DNA from: Carpediemonas membranifera
Taxonomy: Eukaryota > Fornicata
Direction: 5' to 3'
Assembly: GCA_019828565.1 (NCBI GenBank)
Contig: JAHDYR010000066.1
Span: 1 to 64,000, forward strand
Length of the DNA stretch: 64,000 nt
In this document: positions 29,547 to 38,250 of the stretch, one piece after another
Position numbering within the stretch: the stretch's first letter is position 1
Layout of the letters: each line of letters opens with the position of its first letter
Made by a program: the position numbers and the translations under genes
The notes under the pieces: generated by a model
What the model was told of the DNA's origin: nothing
What the model saw: only the letters and a program-made list of their open reading frames with translations
Database searches by the model: none

Positions 29547-32500
29547 TTACATATTATGTGACATGTACGTATGCCTGGACTGCAGTGCCGCCCGCCGCAT
29601 CCGCACGGGGTCTACCAGACGGGGCAGGTGGATGCGGCCGGTGTGGTCTCCCCGGACGCTGCGGTCCCGGCCGGACAAGACCACGGTGGCGCTCGAACAG
29701 GGCAGCTTGCCGCCAAAGCAGTATTCCACGAAGACCCTGCGCGTCTCGGCATCCTCCAACGCGGTCTCGATGGCCTTCTGGACTTCGTGACAATCCCCTG
29801 GGAACTTCAACAAGGCCATGATGTCGTTTGCCGACACGCCGCTCTGTTGAACCAGCAGCGCTCGCAACTCGACCGGGGTGAGACCATCGATGAGCGCCAC
29901 CCACGTCGACGACAGGCCTGCGATCAGGCCGTCGTGGACGACACTCATGCGATGAACGACCCTGGCCTCGACCTCTCGCTGGTACGTCTTGAGGCAGGAC
30001 TCATCGACTCCGCTGAGTGGGCAGGCGAGCCGGGCAGCGTCGAGCGATGAGCACAGGGCATTGCTGACGAAGGGCATCAGCGTGGCCATATCGAGCGAGT
30101 CCCCATTGAGGGCGGCGAGCCAGGCGTAGCTAACCATGCTTGCGGGCAACCGGACACCGTGTACCAACATGAGCTGCAGCAAACGGCCGAGACCGAGGAG
30201 CACCGGCCTGAGGCTGTCCAAGGGGACGTTGAGGGCGCCGGGTGTGAGCATGAGGGTCCCGTCGCGGAAGAGGGAGATGGCCTCGCCCGCCCGGTCTCTC
30301 ACGGCCACTGTACCAGCGCTGGTGATGAGGCTGGGGAGTGCGAGAGCGGCGTCGTCGCCATGCATCATCACGGGGACGGCGGTGAGGTCAGCCTCGCACT
30401 GCCCAAGCGTCACCAGGCTCTCAGCGACGTCTTCAGCCAGGTCGACCTCGACTGCTTCAGACATCCGGCCCAAAGCTTGCAGGCGGGATTCCTCTACAGC
30501 TAGGGCGAAGATCCGGTCCTGATCCCCTGCAAACGGATCGAAGGCGGGTACGGTGTCGACGTTCTCGCTCGGGACAAAGCACTCATCGGCCAGAGCGCGG
30601 CGGACGGACCAGCGGCTCTCCCACGGCGCGAGCATGCCAGCAAATACGGTGCGGAGGGCCTCTGGCAGGGCCCAGGGGAGCTCGGCGATCAGCGCCTCGA
30701 CACGGTCGTTGTGCTCGAGGTTCGCCTGTGACGCAGTCGAGTGGTGCAACAGTGTGGCACTGAAGCTCGTGTAGTCCGCCGCACTGAGAGCAAGGGCGGT
30801 CACGGCAACGCGGTAGACGTCGGCCGCCTGCCACTGGCTGTATCGCCTGTGGGGGTCCTCTGAAAGGGAGCCTTCCTCAGGGGCCATGAAGGCGCGGGCC
30901 CCCTGATCCTGCTCGGTATCGACGTTCAGGGCACTCTCAAAGCCCACGAGCACCGAATGCCCCTCACAGAATAAGATGTTATCGGGCTTGATGCCGCGGT
31001 GAGTGATGCCCGCGCTGTGGAGCTGATATACTGCGGCGATCAGGCCGTGCACCAGCATGGCCAGGTCAGCGGGGCCGTCGATGCTGGGCCGCTGGCAGGG
31101 GATGAACTTCGTGACGAGGGTGCACGTCTTGTTCGCGAGGTTGACCATGGCATGACGCAGCTGGGGAACGGCCGGGCTGTGAACCATGTGCGACAGGATG
31201 CCCGCCTCATTATCGCACATCCTTCGCTGGTGGACACTGTGGAGTTGATACGTCTTGGCGAATAGCGTCTCGCCACGCCGCTGCACGACCTGGCAAAGCG
31301 TCCTCGATGCCGGTATGTCATCGACGATCACGAAATCAGACATTGACAAGTCGAATCGCATCTCGGGGAGGTCGATGAGGTTGCGCAGACCCAGCTCGCA
31401 GAGCTTTGCCACGACCGGCTCTCCAGGCGCCGAGATGGCGTTCAACTCTGGGCACAATCTCTCGAGCTGCGGGGGGACTCTCGTCAGGATGGCGGCAACC
31501 TCGTCTCTGCGGCCCCTCTTGGCAGCAAGCCTCGCCTCCGTGGTCTTCAGTGTGCCGGCCAACGTCTCTAAGGGCTCCATGGCCTTTGCTGCGGCCTCAA
31601 GCTCGGCGACCTCGCTGTGGATGCTGTAGACGTCGCTGTCCCCGCACTTTTCGCTGACGCCCTTAGCCACATCATCAGCGACGGCAAATGCTGCGAGGTG
31701 AGCCCGCGCCTCCGCGATGAAGCCGCTCAGCTGGGCCACGGTCTGCTTCTCGGCGCGGGTGTCGAGTCCCTCCGCGACCACCCGGCTGGCCCAAGCATGG
31801 ACCTCCCGGACGTCGGGGCAGAGGAATCGTTCCAGATCTGCATACCGCTCCACAAGCCTTGCAGCAATGGCCTGTGGGGCACGGGAGACCTCGGCGTTGG
31901 CCTGCTCGAGCGTTGCTTGCATCGCCGTGATGTCTGGGGTGAGGTTTGCGGCCGATTCAAAGGCGCTAGATGCCTTCATTAGTGCTGTCGCTGCCCGGAA
32001 CTGCACGCGGACGGACTTGAGGTTGGCCTTTTTCTGCTTTATCGCCGCAGAGGCAACGGCGATGGCGCAGGTGTACCCTTGTGTTCTACTCTGCAATGCC
32101 TCGCGGGCCTGGGCCAGGCTCCGATAGAGATGGCTGGCGGAGATGGCGATCTCGACCACCCTGGCCGGTCTGGTCACTCCGGTCAGGAGTGGGTGGCCGT
32201 GGAGCGCAGCACTGACCTTGGCCGCACGGAATACGCCTGTGAGGATGCCCTCTTGGCAGCAGAAGGCCGTCATCTCGGCTTGGATCATGGCGAGGCTCTG
32301 GGCGTGTGCATGGACCGTGCCGAGTAGGGCCGCCCGCTTGCTGTCGGAGTCATCTCGCTGCCTCTGGAGCTCTACCGCGTGCTGGTCGTGCAGCTCCTCC
32401 CTGACCCTGGCCAGGTCGTCTTCTGCCTGCTGGGCCATGACGGTCTTGAGCTCGACCGCAGCGGACTGTGTCGCGTGCATCTCGTCTGTCATGGCAAGAA

Positions 32501-34100
32501 CTCTTTCCTGGAAATCGGCCTGCTGGCTGGCCAGTTCAGCAGCGTGTTCCTGCTGCATACGGGACATGGCATGACGCTGCTCAAGGATGGTTGCGTCAAG
32601 GACCGCGATCTTGGCGTTGAGCGCAGTCTCCTGGCGCTGCAGCTGCGCCTCGTGGTCCCTGGTGAGTGTCACGCGGAGGTAATCCGCCGTCCGGGTGGTC
32701 CGCTCAACCTGCGTCCTTAGCTCGGCGGTCCTCTCGTCGTGATCCTCCCGCACCGTCCTGATCTCTGCGGTGTGGGCGATGAATGCATTCCACATCTTGT
32801 ACACTGCGCCTGGGAGCCCGAATTTGGACGTCAATGCTCCCCTATAGTTCATGTTAACAGCGCCATCTGGGTCTTCCAGCCTCATGTCGAAGTTGCGAGG
32901 AATTCTCCCAGAGGCCGCGACATGCAGCAGGACCCGTGCGAGATCTGCGGGTGAGTACGCCCGCTCGACGTACATGTACGTCTCTGTCGGACCGGTGGCG
33001 ACACCTGGGAATGCCTGGTCGAGCTCTGTGTTCTCGTCTTGCGGGTGGACGACAGCGAATGTCTCCGCAGTGCAGCTCTTCAAAGCAGCGATGAAGCCGT
33101 CTTGCGTGGCGTTGACGCTGTTGACCGAGGCCTGGCACTGCACCGTCTGGACGAGTCGGCCGGCCAAGGTCCAGATCTTGACAGTTCCGTCGGCCGACCC
33201 AGAGACAATCAGCCCGCCTGGTGTGATAGCGATGCCCTGGATGCTGGCGGTGTGGGCCTCAATAGACCAGACAAGCTCGCCGTCGGCCGCATTGACGAGA
33301 CTAATGTAGTTCTTGCTACAGCCGCAGATGGCCCTGCCGCACGGCGTGAAGCGGGCCTCGATACTGATGCTGGACTCGGTCTCCCAGACGGGCTCGGAGT
33401 CAATCAGCGACCACATTGTCAGATGGCCGTCGAAACAGAGGGACACGACACACGAGTCGTCCGTGGAGAACGCCACGCCCTTGACTGACCCGCGACACTT
33501 CATTGATTTGAGCAGCGTCCCGGCGCTGTCCCAGATCTTGAGGGTGCGGTCATGCGAAGCGGTCGCCACCCGGCTTCCGTCGGCCGAGAAGCACGCATAC
33601 CACACCGTATCGTCGTGTTCCAGCGTCTTGACCACCTTGCCCGTTGCAACGTTCCAAAGCATAGCGCTGCCATCATACGATGCTGAAAGGAGGGTCTGTC
33701 CGTCAGGGGAGAACTGAAGCCGCCAGCTGTGGCCCACGTGCCCATATAGACGGCGGATCAGGGCACCAGTGGCGTCGAAGAGCCTGATGAACTTGTTGCC
33801 ATCCCCGCAAGTTGCAACCAGCCCTCCGTCTGGGGACATATCAGCGCACTGCACAGCCCCTTCGTGAGGGATGAAGGTGGATGGCCGCACTACGGGGGCA
33901 GACATCGCCTGCCACAGCGCCAGGATGAGCTCTACTGATGCGTTGGGCGGGGAGCATTTGACATGGGTGCCGAGCGTGACAACGGTGTTTGGAGATACTA
34001 TGCTGACTGTCAGAAGCTTTGGCACCCTCCGGCCGATACGCAGGAGGGCGTGCACGAACCCCGCGATGTCGGCAACGTCGATGGCAACGTCAGAGAGCAC
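29547..34100 (-). CDS. WD40 - coiled coil - pseudokinase protein
   Basis: The order is: an N-terminal region of ~65 residues; about seven WD40 repeats (to about residue 355; for example SADGTVKIWTLAG); a coiled coil of ~350 residues; a helical linker; a protein-kinase-like domain of ~270 residues; and a helical C-terminus. The total is about 1517 residues. In the kinase domain the ATP-anchoring Lys is likely present (LFAKTYQL). The catalytic loop reads HRGIKPDN where HRDLKPxN is expected, and DFG is replaced by GFE, so phosphotransfer is very unlikely. The open frame starts with GTG at 34100 and continues upstream to about 34139 without an ATG. The first in-frame ATG is 33905. A spliced 5' exon is probable but not resolved. 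No named orthologue is recognised. Confidence 0.85.
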   Translation of the reverse strand: MLSDVAIDVADIAGFVHALLRIGRRVPKLLTVSIVSPNTVVTLGTHVKCSPPNASVELILALWQAMSAPVVRPSTFIPHEGAVQCADMSPDGGLVATCGDGNKFIRLFDATGALIRRLYGHVGHSWRLQFSPDGQTLLSASYDGSAMLWNVATGKVVKTLEHDDTVWYACFSADGSRVATASHDRTLKIWDSAGTLLKSMKCRGSVKGVAFSTDDSCVVSLCFDGHLTMWSLIDSEPVWETESSISIEARFTPCGRAICGCSKNYISLVNAADGELVWSIEAHTASIQGIAITPGGLIVSGSADGTVKIWTLAGRLVQTVQCQASVNSVNATQDGFIAALKSCTAETFAVVHPQDENTELDQAFPGVATGPTETYMYVERAYSPADLARVLLHVAASGRIPRNFDMRLEDPDGAVNMNYRGALTSKFGLPGAVYKMWNAFIAHTAEIRTVREDHDERTAELRTQVERTTRTADYLRVTLTRDHEAQLQRQETALNAKIAVLDATILEQRHAMSRMQQEHAAELASQQADFQERVLAMTDEMHATQSAAVELKTVMAQQAEDDLARVREELHDQHAVELQRQRDDSDSKRAALLGTVHAHAQSLAMIQAEMTAFCCQEGILTGVFRAAKVSAALHGHPLLTGVTRPARVVEIAISASHLYRSLAQAREALQSRTQGYTCAIAVASAAIKQKKANLKSVRVQFRAATALMKASSAFESAANLTPDITAMQATLEQANAEVSRAPQAIAARLVERYADLERFLCPDVREVHAWASRVVAEGLDTRAEKQTVAQLSGFIAEARAHLAAFAVADDVAKGVSEKCGDSDVYSIHSEVAELEAAAKAMEPLETLAGTLKTTEARLAAKRGRRDEVAAILTRVPPQLERLCPELNAISAPGEPVVAKLCELGLRNLIDLPEMRFDLSMSDFVIVDDIPASRTLCQVVQRRGETLFAKTYQLHSVHQRRMCDNEAGILSHMVHSPAVPQLRHAMVNLANKTCTLVTKFIPCQRPSIDGPADLAMLVHGLIAAVYQLHSAGITHRGIKPDNILFCEGHSVLVGFESALNVDTEQDQGARAFMAPEEGSLSEDPHRRYSQWQAADVYRVAVTALALSAADYTSFSATLLHHSTASQANLEHNDRVEALIAELPWALPEALRTVFAGMLAPWESRWSVRRALADECFVPSENVDTVPAFDPFAGDQDRIFALAVEESRLQALGRMSEAVEVDLAEDVAESLVTLGQCEADLTAVPVMMHGDDAALALPSLITSAGTVAVRDRAGEAISLFRDGTLMLTPGALNVPLDSLRPVLLGLGRLLQLMLVHGVRLPASMVSYAWLAALNGDSLDMATLMPFVSNALCSSLDAARLACPLSGVDESCLKTYQREVEARVVHRMSVVHDGLIAGLSSTWVALIDGLTPVELRALLVQQSGVSANDIMALLKFPGDCHEVQKAIETALEDAETRRVFVEYCFGGKLPCSSATVVLSGRDRSVRGDHTGRIHLPRLVDPVRMRRAALQSRHTYMSHNM

Positions 34101-34486
34101 TGTTATGTGATCGGGATCGAATTCCTGAAGCTTCCTGCGTTATGCGAAGTAAACAGCAAATAACGAACATTTCCACGAGCTTTCAAAACATCCGAGTTCG
34201 TCACTGTACATTCCTGTAGCCAACTGATGAATGCTTCCAGTCAACGCGGAGTCGACTCGGACGCCAGCGCCCTTCACGTGTTCAGACGAAGCAACGCTTC
34301 TCACTGAGCCATGCAGCATGTAGTTAGCCTGCTCGTTTTGTCAGATTTGCTCTTAATCGTCTCCAGGCTGCATCGCCCCAGATTCTTGGCCAGTTTGTGG
34401 GGTATCAGCGGCACTCGGTCTGACTGTACGATGCCAGGATATGGCCAGACACGCGCAAAGTTTCGTAATCCGATTTGCTATGTCAA

Positions 34487-34687
34487 AAAGAGCTGAGCTC
34501 AGCTGCCAGCCAAGACGAACCTTGAATGAATGAACTTTATGAGGACTGATTTTGGTTAGATTTGGTGTCAGATGACACCGTTTTGGTTGTGATGGATTAA
34601 GCGAAGCCATAGAGCATGCGGCCCTGGCGCTTGAGAGCGTAGACGACGTCCATGGAGGTGACGGTCTTGCGGCGGGCGTGCTCAGTG
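34487..34687 (-). repeat. Inverted-repeat arm covering the histone H4 3' end
   Basis: This is the reverse complement of 29346-29542 with one 4-nt difference. The arms lie about 5 kb apart and enclose the whole WD40-pseudokinase gene. Identity includes non-coding 3' flank, so it is not due to protein constraint. Confidence 0.92.
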
Positions 34688-34902
34688 TAAGTGACAGCAT
34701 CGCGGACAACGTTCTCGAGGAAAGACTTGAGAACAGTGCGAGTCTGATCATAGATATCAGCAGAGATACGCTTCACACCACCACGACGAGCGAGACGGCG
34801 GATAGCGGGCTTGGTGATACCCTGGATGTTATCGCGGAAAATACGGTGGCGGCGCTTGGCGCCCTTGCCGAGACCCTTGCCTCCCTTAGCCTTGCCAGAC
34901 AT
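34597..34902 (-). CDS. Histone H4
   Basis: The 101-residue core histone is intronless. Conserved landmarks are [35 protein letters not shown] and [23 protein letters not shown]. With H3 it forms the nucleosome tetramer. Differences from the usual sequence cluster at the N-terminal tail (MSGKAKGG), in loop 1 ([14 protein letters not shown]) and at the C-terminal end (MLYGFA, without the usual final Gly-Gly). The 3' end and downstream flank are duplicated in inverted orientation 5 kb away. No other histone gene is in the window. Confidence 0.98.
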   Translation of the reverse strand: MSGKAKGGKGLGKGAKRRHRIFRDNIQGITKPAIRRLARRGGVKRISADIYDQTRTVLKSFLENVVRDAVTYTEHARRKTVTSMDVVYALKRQGRMLYGFA

Positions 34903-35529
34903 GAGAACTAGATTTCAAAGTGAGCGTTACCAGCCAAATGTTTGAGCAATACTATTTTGCATGACTATGTCAAAATGAAGCTCAGTTTATGGCTTTGAAA
35001 ATTTGGAACAGAATGGCCTAAGCGCACGCAAATGGAGGGACTAATACATGAACGAGGCAGTGGAGTGATCTAAAAGTGCTTTATTCATAGCAATGCTTCG
35101 CCTTTATGACACACACGTTTCTTTCGTGTCGTGGTTGGATGGCATGCCGCTTGAAGCAACCACAAAACTCCGTTGAAATGCGTTGTAAAGCAACACTGAT
35201 GGATGGTAGCAGCGAAGCTTTCCACAGCGGCCTGCTGATGTCCTCCAAGACAAGTGTTGCGAGAAAGACCGCCCCAGTTATAGGCCGGACCCAGTTTCGG
35301 ATGGCCTATACTGCAACACGGTGCGCCATGTCCACCACACGGCATGGTTCAATCGTCTCAATGATTGGCCCGTCCGTTTTGCACTGACCCGAGCATTCAT
35401 CCATCTTCTTCTCATCGGCAGTAGCTCTCACTGTAGCTTTCCGGTGTTCCTTGTTCTAAGTCGTCTTGTCTTGTTGTTCACCTGCCGATTTCCGGACATC
35501 AGGAAACTTCGGAACGAAATTCACGACGA
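34903..35529. other. Intergenic region between divergent H4 and CEP78-like genes
   Basis: About 625 bp separate two divergently transcribed genes, so it must hold both promoters. No coding frame with recognisable similarity and no tRNA- or snRNA-like structure was seen. Confidence 0.5.
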
Positions 35530-37422
35530 ATGTCGAAGCGACACGAGAAAGACGTCTTATCCCCGACTCATACTGCACATCGCAGCAAACGGGCCACAAA
35601 CTTTCTTTCAGCCCTTCACAGTGGCGATCGGCTGGATGCACGCTTCATTTCTGCGGCCAAGAAGAACGCAATCCGGGCCGATGTACAGACATGCAGTTCT
35701 GAGCAGCTATCCAAGCTCGTTGGAGCCATGCGGCATGCCGGAAAGCTTTTGCATGAGATCTCTCTGAATGCTCGTCCCGGCGTGCCCATGTACAGCGGCG
35801 AGGAGGAGAAGGCACCCCGTGTCCGCCCAGGGTCGGTCGGCAAGCCCGAGATCCACGAGACCAAGGAGTGTATTGCCCTGATGAACGCCATCGGGGCCCT
35901 TGTCGCCGCCTCGCCCAGACTAAAGGTACTGCAGCTGCACGGCATCCCCCTTGCGGGCAAATCACTCTCCCGTCTGGCCAAGGCCCTCGCCAAGTCCAAG
36001 AATCTGCATACATTGGCGGTGGTCGACTGCGCAGTGTCAACGGAGGCGGCCGCCAGCATCTTCAAGGCCCTGCTTGAGGTACCAACCGTGCAGTCTGTAG
36101 ATCTCAGCCGTAACCCCATCGCCGACCCTGTTATGGCGTCCGTGGTCCACTGGGTGGGCCGGCATGCCGAGCGGAGGGATATGGACTGCTTCAACATGGC
36201 CCTGCACACCTCAGAGACCGTGGCGGACCAGCACCATAAAGTGCACGGGCCGCACACGCTCAGACTGTCGCACTGCAGGCTTAGCGACGACGGTGTGGGC
36301 CTCTTGGCCTCCACTCTGGCGCGAGATGAGTACTTCACGAATATCGACATCAGCGGCCACCGTAACGTCAGTACCGCTGCCGCAAAGGCTGTCCGGAGCT
36401 GTCTGGGGGAGAACCGTACCATTGTTGAGTTTGACATCACCTCTTGCCCGGTCTATGACTCGGTGACTTTGACCGCCATTGACCGGATGTTGGCAAGAAA
36501 CAGGCGGGCGACCAAGCGCCGTGACAAGGTCGTGGAGCGTAGGGCGAAGGCTGAGGCATCGAAGGACGTCGGTCTGAACCCGCCTCTGCCGAAGAAGTCG
36601 GCATCGAGGGCGAGCTCAGTGGCAAAGAGGCCGCAGAGCGCAGCCATCCACAGGCCGTCGCTTGATATGACTGCCGCCCAGGAGAAGCTGGCGTCCAGGG
36701 CTTCAGCTGGGTCTAAGGCAGCTGTGAGTGCAGAGCCAGCGTCACAGATCAAGGTCAAGCCGCTGAGGAAGAAGAAGGTCAAGCCCAGTGCCCCTACCGT
36801 CGGCAAAGCAGCGCCTAAGCAGTCTGGTAAAGGCAGTGGCCCAGACGCCGAGGCCCACAAGGAGACCCTGGCCGAGCTGGGTCGCCAGAAGATGGCCGCG
36901 GACGACCTCCAGATGCGTGTGCTCGAATTGACAGCCCAACGCAACACCCTAGCGAAGGCCGACGAGAGCGAGAGCGGGGCGAGCCTGAGCCGGGTCTTGG
37001 CGGAGTCTGACAGGCTGCTGAGCACGCCGGAGGGTAAGCAGGCCGTGGAAGCGCTCAACGAAGCAGTTGCCCGCATCCACAACCTCCTGAGCTCCATTGA
37101 GCCCGCCTTCCCACCCCGCACGCCCTCTGCCCCAGCCCACGGGGACGGCGATGACCCAATCATGACTCCTGTCGGCAGACCCGCGGATCCGGTCTCACCC
37201 GTGTCGATGAGCATCAGCAACAACAGACGTCTCGCCGAGGACCGGCGAGAGCATGACCTCGGCGGCCTGGGCGATGTGGAGCCGGCGGAGGGCCTGTCCG
37301 ACATCTCGGACCTCGACGAGGAGTCGGTTCAGCAGTCACTGAGGGGGTTCTACGCGTCACTGATGGATGCGGGGCATGGCAGGTCGCTCGTTCGGGAGGT
37401 GAACCGCCTTTCGGTGATGTGA
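35530..37422 (+). CDS. CEP78-like leucine-rich-repeat protein
   Basis: The protein has 630 residues. About residues 55-340 form ribonuclease-inhibitor-style LRRs. Characteristic segments parallel the centrosomal protein CEP78: a helix ending VVHWVGRHAERRDMDCF, then HTLRLSHCRLSDDGVGLLASTLARDEYFTNIDISG, then LGENRTIVEFDITSCPVYDSVTLTAIDRML. The second half is basic, then contains a short coiled coil (about 430-470) and an acidic Pro/Ser-rich tail. CEP78 regulates cilium length at the basal body. The LRR match is reasonable; the C-terminal half is not recognisably conserved, so another LRR family remains possible. Confidence 0.65.
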   Translation: MSKRHEKDVLSPTHTAHRSKRATNFLSALHSGDRLDARFISAAKKNAIRADVQTCSSEQLSKLVGAMRHAGKLLHEISLNARPGVPMYSGEEEKAPRVRPGSVGKPEIHETKECIALMNAIGALVAASPRLKVLQLHGIPLAGKSLSRLAKALAKSKNLHTLAVVDCAVSTEAAASIFKALLEVPTVQSVDLSRNPIADPVMASVVHWVGRHAERRDMDCFNMALHTSETVADQHHKVHGPHTLRLSHCRLSDDGVGLLASTLARDEYFTNIDISGHRNVSTAAAKAVRSCLGENRTIVEFDITSCPVYDSVTLTAIDRMLARNRRATKRRDKVVERRAKAEASKDVGLNPPLPKKSASRASSVAKRPQSAAIHRPSLDMTAAQEKLASRASAGSKAAVSAEPASQIKVKPLRKKKVKPSAPTVGKAAPKQSGKGSGPDAEAHKETLAELGRQKMAADDLQMRVLELTAQRNTLAKADESESGASLSRVLAESDRLLSTPEGKQAVEALNEAVARIHNLLSSIEPAFPPRTPSAPAHGDGDDPIMTPVGRPADPVSPVSMSISNNRRLAEDRREHDLGGLGDVEPAEGLSDISDLDEESVQQSLRGFYASLMDAGHGRSLVREVNRLSVM

Positions 37423-37543
37423 AGTGATTGAATGGCAGGGTTTGGCACCCGTCTGATCTTAGAATGGCTAAATTATTCGCAATGGAAAGCTGCTGTAGAC
37501 GCCTGCTCCTGTTCGCGTGACTGAGCGATCGTTCGGCATCGAG

Positions 37544-37560
37544 TGTGTCAAAACTGGCAA
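37544..37560 (+). promoter_or_regulatory. 17-bp start-proximal motif TGTGTCAAAACTGGCAA
   Basis: It ends 27 bases before the RTF2 ATG. The identical 17-mer occurs in reverse orientation at 43367-43383 and with one mismatch at 61301-61317, each shortly upstream of an ATG. Likely a core promoter element; the role is inferred. Confidence 0.5.
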
Positions 37561-37587
37561 AACCTAGCCCGCCAGCGAAACAACGGA

Positions 37588-38115
37588 ATGGGGGCTGATG
37601 GAGGGTTGAAATTCAAGCAGAGCGATGTCTTCAAGGATAAAACTCCTGAAACAAAGACTCTTGCAAGCGTTCACGCAGCGGAACTGCGGGCTCGCCGTTG
37701 TGCCCTCTCGAATGAGCCATTGCAGGAGCCAATATGCTGCGACAAGGCAGGACGGCTTTACAACTACGAAGCTGTTCTGGAAGCGCTTCTTTCTCACACG
37801 GTGCCGCCACCCCTTGCTCCCTGGCTCTGCTCCAGGGCGGACGTGCTGACGCTCGACCCCACACTGGCTCCGCCGCACAACGGGCCCGGGGAGGGGCCAT
37901 TCCCATTGGTGTGCCCGCTTACAGGCTCATCTGTGGGGGCTGGCGGGTCCTTTGTGGCGATCAAGCCGTGTGGGCATGTTGTCCGAGCTGACCGGTGGAC
38001 AGGCATGACGTGCCCGCTGTGTGATGCAGACGGTACTGCGGTAAGACTACTGCAGAACAAGCCGGTCGCCCCCCGCCGCGTGGCCAAGGTGAAGGGCAGG
38101 GTCAAGCGGGTGTGA
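37588..38115 (+). CDS. RTF2: Replication termination factor 2 (RTF2) family protein
   Basis: The product is 175 residues. The start MGADGGLKFKQSDVFK corresponds to the invariant MGxDGG N-terminus of the family, so I start at 37588 and not at 37543. The first zinc-finger-like motif (RCALSNEPLQEPICCDKAGRLYN) and the degenerate RING (CPLTG...CGHVVRADRW...CPLC) are in the expected order. RTF2 acts at stalled replication forks and in pre-mRNA splicing. The protein is shorter than animal homologues because the C-terminal tail is reduced to a Lys/Arg-rich stub. Confidence 0.88.
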   Translation: MGADGGLKFKQSDVFKDKTPETKTLASVHAAELRARRCALSNEPLQEPICCDKAGRLYNYEAVLEALLSHTVPPPLAPWLCSRADVLTLDPTLAPPHNGPGEGPFPLVCPLTGSSVGAGGSFVAIKPCGHVVRADRWTGMTCPLCDADGTAVRLLQNKPVAPRRVAKVKGRVKRV

Positions 38116-38250
38116 CCGTAGGGGGCTTGCTGGTTATGGGGCACAGGCATGGCGACGGATGGTGTCACTGTCAACGACGCGATATACCAACCGCAGAATG
38201 GTAAAGACGACGGATGGTTTACATATTTCTCTCGATATATTCACCCTGCC

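Noticed and set aside
34101-34200. A specific first exon for the WD40-pseudokinase gene (for example with a 42-nt intron starting GTGGAA)
   Set aside because: A frame-compatible model exists, but its 5' splice site does not match the other introns here, so I left the start unresolved.
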